Assembly: GCA_016927395.1 (NCBI GenBank)
Contig: JAFGMU010000013.1
Location: forward strand, 1-41,886
DNA length: 41,886 nt
Source: Alphaproteobacteria bacterium
GTDB lineage: Bacteria > Pseudomonadota > Alphaproteobacteria > Rs-D84
Reading direction: 5' to 3'
Program-made: the position numbers and the translations under genes
Part shown: positions 28,837 through 37,719 of the stretch, in pieces
Numbering within the stretch: position 1 is the stretch's first letter
Layout of the letters: each line of letters begins with the position of its first letter
The notes under the pieces: generated by a model
Told to the model about the DNA's origin: nothing
Database searches by the model: none
The model's input: only the letters and a program-made list of their open reading frames with translations

Positions 28837-29376
28837 ATGGATTCAAAATTGCAAATTATTTCGGGAAAATGGCGCGGAAGAAAATTGAACATACCTGTTG
28901 ATGCGCGACCAACACAAAATCGTGCAAGAATGGCACTTTTTAATATGTTGGAATCTTTGGAAATTCGCCCAAATAATGTTTGGGATGCTTTTGCAGGTAG
29001 TGGTGCATTTGGAATAGAATGTTTATCCAGATATGATTCAAATGTGATTTTTACCGATAAATCACAAGATTCAATAAAAACAATTCAATCAAATTTGAAA
29101 AACATAGTTGGCAAATTTTCTGTTGAAAAGACAAATGCAATGGATGTTATTAAAAAATACGGTTCCCATTCAGATTTGATTTTTATTGATCCACCATATT
29201 CTGAAACTGATATAGGAATGGCCTTTGTGCAGAGACTTTTTGGCGTTGTAAATTCCGGTACAATTTTGATTTGGGAAATTGAAAACGACAAATTTGAAAA
29301 AATTCCAGACGGTTGGGATATTTTGCGCGATAAAAAATATGGCCGTGCCAGATTTTTAATTTTAAAAAAAGCTTGA
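28837..29376 (+). CDS. rsmD: 16S rRNA (guanine966-N2)-methyltransferase RsmD
   Basis: ISGKWRGRKLNIP, RPTQNRARMALFNML, DAFAGSGAFGIECLSR, IFIDPPYS. Confidence 0.95.
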   Translation: MDSKLQIISGKWRGRKLNIPVDARPTQNRARMALFNMLESLEIRPNNVWDAFAGSGAFGIECLSRYDSNVIFTDKSQDSIKTIQSNLKNIVGKFSVEKTNAMDVIKKYGSHSDLIFIDPPYSETDIGMAFVQRLFGVVNSGTILIWEIENDKFEKIPDGWDILRDKKYGRARFLILKKA

Positions 29377-29409
29377 TTTTTCGATTATTTTAATAAATAA
29401 TGACAGCCG

Positions 29410-29429
29410 CCGACACCCTTGGAGGTCGG
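29410..29429 (+). promoter_or_regulatory. 5' leader hairpin upstream of rplY
   Basis: CCGAC-acccttggag-GTCGG with inner CC/GG pairs, just downstream of a TTGATT-17-AATAAT promoter-like sequence. Confidence 0.4.
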
Positions 29430-29455
29430 ATTAGTTTATTAAAAAAGGATAAAAA

Positions 29456-30103
29456 ATGTCTATTAAATTAAACGCAGGAATTCGCAATGTTGCTGGCAAG
29501 GGGGCCGCACGTGCAGTTCGCAATAACAAAAACATTCCAGCCGTAATTTACGGTGAAAACAAATCCCCAGTTGCGATTGAGTTAGATGGTCGCGGTTTTG
29601 AAATGCTGATTAAACAGCCAGGTTTGCGAACAAAGTTGTTTGAAATTGATGTAAAAGAAGGTAAAGAAAACGCAATGTTGGTTGATATCCAATATCATCC
29701 TGTATCAGATCGCGTTGTTCACGTAGACTTTAAACGTATCGACGTTAAAAAGCCTGTAAACGTGGTTGTACCAGTAGAAATTATTAACGCTGAAATTTCC
29801 AAGGGTTTGAAATTGGGCGGTGTATTGAACTTTGCAGTGCGTTCTGTTGCATTGGTTGGTTTAATTGAATCAATTCCAGAAAAAATCCAAATTGATTTGG
29901 CAGATTTAAATATTGGTGATTCTGTTCACGGATCTGATTTGAAATTGCCGACTGGTATCGAATTAGGATTACGTCAGGAAAATCTAGCATTTGCAACGAT
30001 TGGTGGAAAAATGGCTGAAGAAGCAGATGCCAAAAAATCTGCAAGTTCCGAAGCAGCTTCTGCAGCAAAATCTGCACCAGCAAAATCTACATCAAAGAAA
30101 TAA
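29456..30103 (+). CDS. rplY: 50S ribosomal protein L25/general stress protein Ctc
   Basis: [21 protein letters not shown]25 and TL5 C-terminal domains, Ala/Lys/Ser-rich tail. Confidence 0.95.
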   Translation: MSIKLNAGIRNVAGKGAARAVRNNKNIPAVIYGENKSPVAIELDGRGFEMLIKQPGLRTKLFEIDVKEGKENAMLVDIQYHPVSDRVVHVDFKRIDVKKPVNVVVPVEIINAEISKGLKLGGVLNFAVRSVALVGLIESIPEKIQIDLADLNIGDSVHGSDLKLPTGIELGLRQENLAFATIGGKMAEEADAKKSASSEAASAAKSAPAKSTSKK

Positions 30104-30120
30104 AATTGTTTTGTTTGATA

Positions 30121-30148
30121 AAAAACCGCCATTTTGGCGGTTTTTTTA
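30121..30148 (+). terminator. Rho-independent terminator after rplY
   Basis: AAAAACCGCC-atttt-GGCGGTTTTTTT. Confidence 0.9.
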
Positions 30149-30170
30149 TATTATTATTTTTCCTATTGCC

Positions 30171-30198
30171 CTTGAAATGGATATTTTTTTAACTATAT
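30171..30198 (+). promoter_or_regulatory. Candidate sigma32-type heat-shock promoter for dnaK
   Basis: CTTGAA - 16 nt - CTATAT upstream of dnaK. Confidence 0.5.
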
Positions 30199-30233
30199 CG
30201 CACACAGATAAATATTTAATAGGAGTACAAAAA

Positions 30234-32135
30234 ATGGCAAAAGTATTAGGTATCGATTTGGGAACTACAAATTCTGCAATGGCTTTTATGGACGGAGCAG
30301 ACCCAAAAATTATCGAAAATTCCGAAGGACAACGTACAACACCTTCTGTTGTTGCAATTACAGGTGGTGGTGAACAGTTGGTTGGTGTCACTGCAAAAAA
30401 CCAAGCAGTTACAAATCCTGAAAATACAGTTTATGAAATCAAACGTCTGATGGGTTTGCGTTTTGACAGCCCTGCAGTAAAAGAAATCGCATCACTTGTT
30501 CCATATAAAATTATTGCTGGCGAAAATGGTGATGCATGGGTTGAAATCGAAGGCAAAAAATATGCCCCTTCACAAATTTCTGCGATGATTTTAGCCAAGT
30601 TGAAAAAAGATGCAGAAAGTTATTTAGGCGAAACAGTAACAGACGCTGTTATCACTGTTCCTGCATACTTTAACGATTCCCAACGCCAGGCAACCAAGGA
30701 TGCTGGTCGTATTGCAGGCTTGAACGTTTTGCGTATTGTTAATGAACCAACAGCCGCTGCACTGGCATATGGTTTGGATAAAAATAAAAACGGTACAGTC
30801 GCTGTTTACGACTTGGGTGGTGGTACATTCGATATTTCTATTTTGGAAATTGTAGATGGTGTTTTCGAAGTTAAATCCACAAACGGTGATACCGCATTGG
30901 GTGGATCTGATTTTGACGCACGCATTTTGAATTATTTAATTTCTGAATTCAAATCTGAAAAAGGTATTGATTTGTCATCCGATAAATTGGCCTTGCAACG
31001 TTTGAAAGAAGCTGCTGAAAAAGCAAAAATTGAATTGTCATCAAAAACAAGCACTGAAATCAACCTGCCTTATTTGACAGCAAATGCATCTGGTCCGGTT
31101 CATTTCAATACAACGCTGACACGTGCAAAGCTGGAATCACTGGTTGCAGATTTAATTGAAAAAACAATTGAACCATGTCGCAAAGCATTAAAAGACGCAG
31201 GTTTGGATAAATCTAAGATTGACGAAGTAATTTTGGTTGGTGGTCAGACACGTATGCCAAAAGTTATGGAAACAGTAAAAGAATTCTTTGATCGCGAACC
31301 ACACAAAGGTGTTAATCCAGACGAAGTTGTGGGCCTGGGTGCGGCAATCCAAGGCGGTGTATTAAAAGGCGATGTAAAAGATGTTTTGTTGCTGGACGTA
31401 ACACCATTGTCATTGGGGATTGAAACATTGGGTGGTGTGTTTACACGCTTGATTGATAGAAATACAACAATTCCAACAAAAAAATCCCAGGTTTTCAGCA
31501 CAGCCGAAGATAACCAGAACGCTGTTACAATTCGCGTGTTCCAGGGTGAACGTGATATGGCTGCTGATAACAAATTGTTGGGTCAGTTTAATTTGGAAGG
31601 TATTGCACCTGCTCCACGCGGCATGCCACAAATCGAAGTTTCATTTGATATTGATGCGAACGGTATTGTGCATGTATCTGCCAAGGACAAAGGCACAGGC
31701 AAAGAACAAATGATTTCTATTAAGTCTGATGGTGGTCTGTCCGAAGAAGATATTAAAAAAATGGTAGAAGAAGCTGCAAAGAATGCCGAGGCTGATAAAA
31801 AGAAACGTGAATTAGTAGAAGCTAAAAATGGTGCCGAAGCTGCGGTATTCGGAATAGAGAAATCTTTGAAAGAACATGGTGACAAAGTCAGTGCTGATGA
31901 AAAGTCTGCAATTGAATCGGCCAAAAAAGAATTGGAAGATGAATTAAAAAATTCAGATGCGACTGTTGAAAGCCTGAAAACAAAAACCGATAGCTTGAAT
32001 GAAAAAGCAATGAAACTGGGTGAAGCAATCTACAAAGCTACTCAGGAACAAGCAAACGCAGCGGGCGCAGAATCATCAGAAGAAAAATCATCTGATGATA
32101 ATACAACCGATGCAGATTTTTCTGAAAAGAAATAA
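30234..32135 (+). CDS. dnaK: Molecular chaperone DnaK (Hsp70)
   Basis: [54 protein letters not shown]; start at 30234 with AGGAG. Confidence 0.98.
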   Translation: MAKVLGIDLGTTNSAMAFMDGADPKIIENSEGQRTTPSVVAITGGGEQLVGVTAKNQAVTNPENTVYEIKRLMGLRFDSPAVKEIASLVPYKIIAGENGDAWVEIEGKKYAPSQISAMILAKLKKDAESYLGETVTDAVITVPAYFNDSQRQATKDAGRIAGLNVLRIVNEPTAAALAYGLDKNKNGTVAVYDLGGGTFDISILEIVDGVFEVKSTNGDTALGGSDFDARILNYLISEFKSEKGIDLSSDKLALQRLKEAAEKAKIELSSKTSTEINLPYLTANASGPVHFNTTLTRAKLESLVADLIEKTIEPCRKALKDAGLDKSKIDEVILVGGQTRMPKVMETVKEFFDREPHKGVNPDEVVGLGAAIQGGVLKGDVKDVLLLDVTPLSLGIETLGGVFTRLIDRNTTIPTKKSQVFSTAEDNQNAVTIRVFQGERDMAADNKLLGQFNLEGIAPAPRGMPQIEVSFDIDANGIVHVSAKDKGTGKEQMISIKSDGGLSEEDIKKMVEEAAKNAEADKKKRELVEAKNGAEAAVFGIEKSLKEHGDKVSADEKSAIESAKKELEDELKNSDATVESLKTKTDSLNEKAMKLGEAIYKATQEQANAAGAESSEEKSSDDNTTDADFSEKK

Positions 32136-32156
32136 TCAGAAAAAACTTAGAAATAA

Positions 32157-32183
32157 AAATCCGGCAATAGCCGGATTTTTATT
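32157..32183. terminator. Terminator between convergent dnaK and the 32183-33103 gene
   Basis: AAATCCGGC-aata-GCCGGATTTTT. Confidence 0.88.
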
Positions 32184-33103
32184 TAATAATCTAAAGCTTT
32201 TGAAGCAATTTCCATGGCAATTTTATCACTATCAAATTTTCCAAGACTTTTCGCCATAGTTGTCAGTTGTGATAAATAGTCATTGCGTTTTGATTCAGAT
32301 AATTTTTCAAAAATATTTATTTTCTGTCCTTCTATATCAAATGTGAAGAAAGCGTTTATAATCTCATCAAAGGAATATTTTTTATATAATGATTTCTTCA
32401 AGATATACGATGTCGGAGATATTGAATTATTAGATAATTTTAAAATATTTTTTTTATATTCAGAATCAAATACATTCATAAAATTTGCAATTGCAATGTT
32501 AAATATTACTGTTGCTTCGCCTGGTGATATTTTATTAATTTCTAAATTATTTTTATCATCATTCAAATAATGAATATATGCAATTAATAACTGATAAATT
32601 TCCCCCGGAATATTAATATTAATTGTCGGATTTTTTGTATTATTTGATTTATATTTTATTAATTTTGTTCGTATATGAATATAAGCTGACATGTATGCAC
32701 TTATTTCATCTAACAGAATTAAAATAGTACGGTCTTGTTTTGACAAATGGTAAAGATTTTTTAGATATTTAGAATTTTCAGCATGTTTTTTTTCGTGTAT
32801 TTTTGTAAAAATTAAATGTTTATTGTGCGCATCAACTTGATTTTTTAATTCAGAATTTTCTTTTGCAATTTCGCGGTCTAGATATAATGCGTATAAATAT
32901 ATTTCATTTTTATTTGGTATATATGAACCAAAAGTACAGTTTTTATCTATATCATTTTGAGAGTTAATTTTTCTTTTTGCGACAATAAATTTTGTTTTTC
33001 GCATTGAAGAAATTTTATGACTTAAAACTTTTACAGAATTTCCAAATGCTGCTGCAAAAGTTCCTAAATAAAGCAAATAATATAGTATAGATAAATCTGT
33101 CAT
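32183..33103 (-). CDS. Hypothetical protein with N-terminal hydrophobic segment and HEKKH motif
   Basis: 306 aa ORF; N-term LSILYYLLYLGTFAAAFG; FTKIHEKKHAENSKYL; start overlaps the pfkA-like stop by 4 nt. Confidence 0.7.
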   Translation of the reverse strand: MTDLSILYYLLYLGTFAAAFGNSVKVLSHKISSMRKTKFIVAKRKINSQNDIDKNCTFGSYIPNKNEIYLYALYLDREIAKENSELKNQVDAHNKHLIFTKIHEKKHAENSKYLKNLYHLSKQDRTILILLDEISAYMSAYIHIRTKLIKYKSNNTKNPTININIPGEIYQLLIAYIHYLNDDKNNLEINKISPGEATVIFNIAIANFMNVFDSEYKKNILKLSNNSISPTSYILKKSLYKKYSFDEIINAFFTFDIEGQKINIFEKLSESKRNDYLSQLTTMAKSLGKFDSDKIAMEIASKALDY

Positions 33104-34179
33104 TTAACTTCCCCGATATAAATTCCCATGTTAACTGCAATTTTTAATAATGGATCTTCTGGTGATACATATGCATCAGATGTTTCCATATTTGGAATGT
33201 TTGGATCACATACAATATCACCATTGTTAAAAAATTCTTCTAATGAAATAGTTTTACATTTTCCATTAATCATTGCTGTCATAACAAATGTTTCATTATT
33301 TGAAATTGCATCCAATGCACAATCAGCCATTTTTAATGCCAATAATCTATCCGTTGCAGTTGTATCGCCTGCCCTTTGAATATGTTCTGGATATGCTGTT
33401 CTGTTTATAACGCCAGCCGCACTTAGTGCACGTGAAATCATGTCAGCTGGTTTACCAGAATGACCACGTAATGAAATACCTTCGGATACCATGATAATTC
33501 CATAATCGCGCGGTTGATTTTTAATGTGCTTTACTAATTCATCAATATCAAATTTTATTTCAGGAATTAAAATCGCATCAGCCCCCATTGCCATACCTGC
33601 ATTTAATGCCAAATTTCCAGCCTCGCGCCCCATTGTTTGAACAATAAACCATCTGTGATGACTGCGAGCAGTCAACATTAACTGATCGCAATAACTGACC
33701 AACTGTTGTACAGCAGTTTCAAAACCGATTGTTCTGTCAGTCATTGGAATATCCATATCAATTGTTTTTGGAATACATATCAAAGATAAATCTGCATACA
33801 AATCGCGATTTTTATATGCCAATGATAAACTGCCGTTACCACCAATTAAAATTAATGCATCAAGTTTCAGTTTATCCAATGATTTTTTCAGTTTATTATT
33901 AAATTCTTCAAATTTTCCTGTTTTTGCAGCAGTTTCAAAATTTTGTGCCGCCGCATGACCATTACAAAGAAAACTGCCAGATAATCTTACATTTTCAATT
34001 GGTAATGTTTTAGAATCAAATTTTATGACTTTTGGTGTATCATGGCTCAGGCCGTCTGTACCGTCCAAAATCCCGATAATTTCCCATCCACGGCGCATAG
34101 CACCAAAATTTAAACGGTGTATTGCTGTATTTAGACCGGAACAATCCCCACCTGTTGTCATAATTCCAATTTTCTTCAT
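33100..34179 (-). CDS. 6-phosphofructokinase family protein
   Basis: GIMTTGGDCSGLNTAI, LILIGGNGSLSLA, IPKTIDMDIPMTDRTIGFETAV, MGREAGNLAL; atypical residues so phosphoryl donor not assigned. Confidence 0.9.
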   Translation of the reverse strand: MKKIGIMTTGGDCSGLNTAIHRLNFGAMRRGWEIIGILDGTDGLSHDTPKVIKFDSKTLPIENVRLSGSFLCNGHAAAQNFETAAKTGKFEEFNNKLKKSLDKLKLDALILIGGNGSLSLAYKNRDLYADLSLICIPKTIDMDIPMTDRTIGFETAVQQLVSYCDQLMLTARSHHRWFIVQTMGREAGNLALNAGMAMGADAILIPEIKFDIDELVKHIKNQPRDYGIIMVSEGISLRGHSGKPADMISRALSAAGVINRTAYPEHIQRAGDTTATDRLLALKMADCALDAISNNETFVMTAMINGKCKTISLEEFFNNGDIVCDPNIPNMETSDAYVSPEDPLLKIAVNMGIYIGEVK

Positions 34180-34302
34180 ATTTCCCCCGATTAATTTACT
34201 TTGGGATTATATCATAAATAAGTTGACAAAGAAATATTTTTTGTAATAATATTTGTCCAGAGGGGTATGAAGAGACAGTAAATAAATATTTGGAGAACAG
34301 GC

Positions 34303-35586
34303 ATGGCTGAAAAACGAGTTAAATCAACAAAAATTGGCAAAACAAAAATATCAACTGATGACATGATAGAGGGTGCAATTGCCCGCCAAAACACATGGAT
34401 GTCGCGTCGTCGTGATTTTGCAAAAAGATTTTTGAAAAAGCTTAATATTTTTGCACGTTCTTCTAACTCTGGCGAAAAGAAAGCACGCTTGGTTGCAAAA
34501 GAAGCCAGAAAATTAAATCGTGCTACAAAATCAACAAAGACTCGTAAATCTGGATTGATGGCATATTGGTTCCCTATTCTGTGTGCTGTTGTTGTTTTGG
34601 CTATTGGCGTATGGGTTGCGTTTATCCGTTCAGACATGAATGTTGTAAAAGAAAATGATGTGACTGTTGTTGTTCCATCTGTTCCAGAACCTGTTGTCCA
34701 GGAAGTTAAAAAAGAAACTGAAAAAACAACCGTAAAAAAAGTTGAAAAAACATCAGTTAAGAAAGTTGCAAAAAATTCAAAAAAAGACACTGTAAAAGTA
34801 GTCAGTGAAAAAGTAGTCCCAAGCTTTGATATCGTACGTATTCAACCTGATGGAAACATTGTTGTTGCTGGTCGTTGGTTGCCAAAGCAAAATGTATCTG
34901 TTGTGATGAATGATAAAGTTGTTGCAACTGAACACACTGATTTGAATGGTGAATTTGTTTATGCACCTACACATGCTTTCAAACCTGGTAATTATACAAT
35001 CGGTTTGATTGGTGCAAATTCTGATACAAAATCACAAGATAAAGTTTTTATATATATTTCAGAACGCGGTTATCAAAATTCTGTATCTTTGTTAATGACA
35101 AAAGACGGCAGCAAAGTTTTGCAATCACCGAAATTGGTTGATGGCGATTTGACTGTTTCAAAAATTGATTATTTAGAAAGCGGACGCATAGTTGTTACCG
35201 GGAACGCGTTGCCACGCCTGCGTGTATCTTTGACTTTGGATGATAAATATTTGGGTTTTGCACATGTGTCTGATTATAAATATTTTGGTCTGGGTGCAGA
35301 TGTTGGAAAATTGGAACCAGGCAAAGCATACAAACTGACAATTCGTTTGCATGATGGTCAGGGAAAAACAATATCAGAAATTGTTCAGAAATTTATAATG
35401 CCTGCTGCGACTGGATCTGATGATACATTCTATACAGTTCGTCGTGGTGATTGTTTGTGGATTATTGCCAGAAACTTTATGCGCCAGGGTATTCTGTTCA
35501 GTATCATTGCCCAGGAAAATAATATTAAAAATCCTGATTTGATATTTCCAAAACAAAATCTGAAAATACCAGTGAAAGGTAAATAA
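34303..35586 (+). CDS. Membrane-anchored LysM-domain protein
   Basis: Single TM (YWFPILCAVVVLAIGVWVAFI), Ig-like/beta middle region, C-terminal LysM YTVRRGDCLWIIARNFM...IKNPDLIFPKQNLKIP. Confidence 0.85.
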   Translation: MAEKRVKSTKIGKTKISTDDMIEGAIARQNTWMSRRRDFAKRFLKKLNIFARSSNSGEKKARLVAKEARKLNRATKSTKTRKSGLMAYWFPILCAVVVLAIGVWVAFIRSDMNVVKENDVTVVVPSVPEPVVQEVKKETEKTTVKKVEKTSVKKVAKNSKKDTVKVVSEKVVPSFDIVRIQPDGNIVVAGRWLPKQNVSVVMNDKVVATEHTDLNGEFVYAPTHAFKPGNYTIGLIGANSDTKSQDKVFIYISERGYQNSVSLLMTKDGSKVLQSPKLVDGDLTVSKIDYLESGRIVVTGNALPRLRVSLTLDDKYLGFAHVSDYKYFGLGADVGKLEPGKAYKLTIRLHDGQGKTISEIVQKFIMPAATGSDDTFYTVRRGDCLWIIARNFMRQGILFSIIAQENNIKNPDLIFPKQNLKIPVKGK

Positions 35587-35846
35587 TGAACGAAAATCGT
35601 CGCAGACTTATGCAGGAAGCAAAAGAACGCAACCGTAAAAGTGGTAGTAATTGTGACGAATTTGTATCAATACTTAATGATTTAATAAAGCAAACAGCTG
35701 GAATCCCTATATTAAGCACCAGAAACCAGATAATACAAGAAATTAATAAATTAATAAAACAAATAGGTTTTACAGGGGTTAGCACAAGCACACAAAAAGC
35801 AATAGAAAAATTAAAATTAAGAATATTAAATGCAAAAAGTAAGTAA
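35586..35846 (+). CDS. Small hypothetical protein
   Basis: 86 aa ORF overlapping the LysM gene stop (TAATG); followed by a terminator. Confidence 0.65.
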   Translation: MNENRRRLMQEAKERNRKSGSNCDEFVSILNDLIKQTAGIPILSTRNQIIQEINKLIKQIGFTGVSTSTQKAIEKLKLRILNAKSK

Positions 35847-35873
35847 AAACACAGCAAAATGCTGTGTTTTTTG
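35846..35873. terminator. Rho-independent terminator (likely bidirectional, also serving the tRNA)
   Basis: AAAACACAGC-aaaat-GCTGTGTTTT. Confidence 0.85.
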
Positions 35874-35875
35874 TT

Positions 35876-35949
35876 TGGTGCGGGCGAAGGGAATCGAACC
35901 CTCACCTTCGGCTTGGGAAGCCAGCGTTCTACCACTATACTACGCCCGC
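35876..35949 (-). tRNA. tRNA-Gly (anticodon CCC), CCA encoded
   Basis: Reverse complement GCGGGCGTAGTATAGTGGTAGAACGCTGGCTTCCCAAGCCGAAGGTGAGGGTTCGATTCCCTTCGCCCGCACCA; 7-bp acceptor stem, GGTTCGATTCC T-arm, TTCCCAA anticodon loop. Confidence 0.94.
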
Positions 35950-36027
35950 GATAATTCTGACGATTTTATAACTGGTAATATCAAAAGTCCAGAATTTATT
36001 TGACTTTCCGATATTTATAATGCATAA

Positions 36028-36150
36028 TTGCCCTGCAAATCCCCAAAGATTGCTATCATTGGACTCTGGACGCGGTATGCGTATCGGAACATCAACTGGC
36101 GAGTTTTCGCTCTTGATGGTGGGTTTACGTCGTATAAAAAAAGGAAAAAA
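36028..36150 (+). ncRNA. Candidate structured 5' leader or small RNA
   Basis: Three consecutive hairpins: GCAA/TTGC (36035-36053), ACGC/GCGT (36070-36082), CATCAA-ctg-GCGA-gttt-TCGC-tc-TTGATG (36090-36118), after TATAAT at 36016. Confidence 0.4.
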
Positions 36151-36151
36151 T

Positions 36152-36379
36152 ATGATAATTGTTGGATCGGGTAGTAATTCATCAAAAGAATACTTTGCAA
36201 AAAGGGTTGAAGAAGTTTCTGGTATCTCAGTTGGTGTTGTAAGTATGGGTCATTCTAGTTCTGAAATCAATACATCTGTGGTCAGCACAAATCATAATGG
36301 TCATAATAACGCAGCTTATTTTGTGACCGACGAAAATCTTAAAAAATACTTGGAATTAACAAAACAAAAAACTAAATAA
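36152..36379 (+). CDS. Small hypothetical protein upstream of rpsP
   Basis: 75 aa from ATG 36152 with AAAGGAAAAA RBS; longer start at 36020 runs through the hairpin region and is disfavoured. Confidence 0.6.
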   Translation: MIIVGSGSNSSKEYFAKRVEEVSGISVGVVSMGHSSSEINTSVVSTNHNGHNNAAYFVTDENLKKYLELTKQKTK

Positions 36380-36393
36380 AAAAAGGAAAAAAA

Positions 36394-36873
36394 ATGGCAA
36401 CAGTTATACGTTTGGCAAGATTTGGCGCAAAAAAACGCCCTTATTACCACATTGTGGTTACAGATTCACGTAATGCACGTAATTCTGGAAATATTTTGGA
36501 AACAGTTGGTAAATACGATCCAATGCAACCAAAAGGCGATGAAAAACGCGTTATCTTGAAAATAGATGCAATCAAAGCTTGGATGTCCAAAGGTGCAAAA
36601 CCATCTGACCGAGTTTATAAATTCTTGGCTAATGCTGGTTTGTTGGCTAAAAAAGAAGCCCCAGTTCAGACCAAGAAACATTTGCAATCTGAAAAAACAC
36701 AGATGAAAATCAAAGACAAAGCTGATAAATTGGCAAAAATCGAAGCTGAAAAAGCAGCCGCAGAAGCTGCAGCCAAAGCTGCAACAGAAGCACCTGCTGA
36801 AACACCAGCAGAACCAGTTGCAGAAGAAGTTGCTGCACCAGCTGCAGAAGCAGAAGCAACAGCTGCTGAATAA
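36394..36873 (+). CDS. rpsP: 30S ribosomal protein S16
   Basis: MATVIRLARFGAKKRPYYHIVVTDSRNARNSGNILETVGKYDP plus Ala/Glu-rich tail. Confidence 0.97.
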   Translation: MATVIRLARFGAKKRPYYHIVVTDSRNARNSGNILETVGKYDPMQPKGDEKRVILKIDAIKAWMSKGAKPSDRVYKFLANAGLLAKKEAPVQTKKHLQSEKTQMKIKDKADKLAKIEAEKAAAEAAAKAATEAPAETPAEPVAEEVAAPAAEAEATAAE

Positions 36874-36942
36874 TTTTGTTGAACTTAATCGGACACTTGT
36901 TTTATTTTATGTATGAAAACAGTGTCCGTTTAATTATTAAAT

Positions 36943-37386
36943 ATGTCTGAAAATTTAAAAATCTTAGTTGGAAAAATTGTTGCCCCCCAGGGGCTGCGTG
37001 GCGAAGTTCGCGTCCAGACTTTTACATCGGATCCATCAGATCTTAAAAATTTAAAAATAGAAAATATGAATTTACAGTTCATAAGATCTGCAGGAACAGA
37101 TGTTGCTATTTGCAAAATATATGGTATAAATGACAGGAACGATGCAGAAAAATTGCGTGGGACAGAATTGTTTATTGATCGCCAGTCCCTGCCCGAATTG
37201 CCCCAAGGCGAATATTATCAGACTGATTTAATAGGTATGACAGTTATGGTTTCTGGTAAAGAAATCGGAAAGGTATCATCAATTCAAAACTTTGGTGCTG
37301 GTGATATTTTGGAACTTGAATCTGGTGAAATGATTTCTTTTATTGGCGCAGACGTGAATTTAAAAAAAGGTATAATCAGTATCTGA
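36943..37386 (+). CDS. rimM: Ribosome maturation factor RimM
   Basis: VGKIVAPQGLRGEVRV, LPQGEYYQTDLIGMTV; between rpsP and trmD. Confidence 0.95.
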   Translation: MSENLKILVGKIVAPQGLRGEVRVQTFTSDPSDLKNLKIENMNLQFIRSAGTDVAICKIYGINDRNDAEKLRGTELFIDRQSLPELPQGEYYQTDLIGMTVMVSGKEIGKVSSIQNFGAGDILELESGEMISFIGADVNLKKGIISI

Positions 37387-37437
37387 ATTGAAATAAATTA
37401 GTTGAGAATGTTATAAACCAAAAAAAAGGATATTAAC

Positions 37438-37719
37438 ATGCCAAAAATTATATCAGTTCATTCATGGGAATCCACACAATTTCAATTTGAAATATTCAAT
37501 TTGGAAACAGACCAGGGTAGTATGAAAATATATGCACCCCAGCTTATCACCGAAAAAGAAAGCGTAGTTGAAGGGAATTATATATTTTTCTGTAATCAAG
37601 TTTGTAAAAAATCTGGTGGTAAAATTTGCACAGAACACCCATTGTTAAAAAACAGAAAGTGCAGCGGACAATTTTTCTATATTCTTGAAGAAAATATTTT
37701 GAACAGTAAACAAAAATGA
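37438..37719 (+). CDS. Small Cys-containing hypothetical protein
   Basis: 93 aa, CNQVCKKSGGKICTEHPLLKNRKC; overlaps trmD start by 4 nt. Confidence 0.7.
   Translation: MPKIISVHSWESTQFQFEIFNLETDQGSMKIYAPQLITEKESVVEGNYIFFCNQVCKKSGGKICTEHPLLKNRKCSGQFFYILEENILNSKQK

Noticed and set aside
29991-30233. N-terminal extension of the dnaK ORF into rplY
   Set aside because: Canonical [14 protein letters not shown] start at 30234 has AGGAG RBS; a terminator lies within the extension
31583-31924. 113 aa minus-strand ORF inside dnaK (and 31244-31573)
   Set aside because: Antisense to DnaK; Ser/Ala-rich composition typical of shadow ORFs
34212-34790. 192 aa minus-strand ORF opposite the LysM gene
   Set aside because: Phe/Thr/Ser-rich shadow of the Lys-rich coding strand; the plus-strand gene has TM and LysM domain support
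36688-36873. Ala/Glu/Pro-rich tail of S16 as novel domain
   Set aside because: Low-complexity extensions on S16 are common in Alphaproteobacteria; not distinctive
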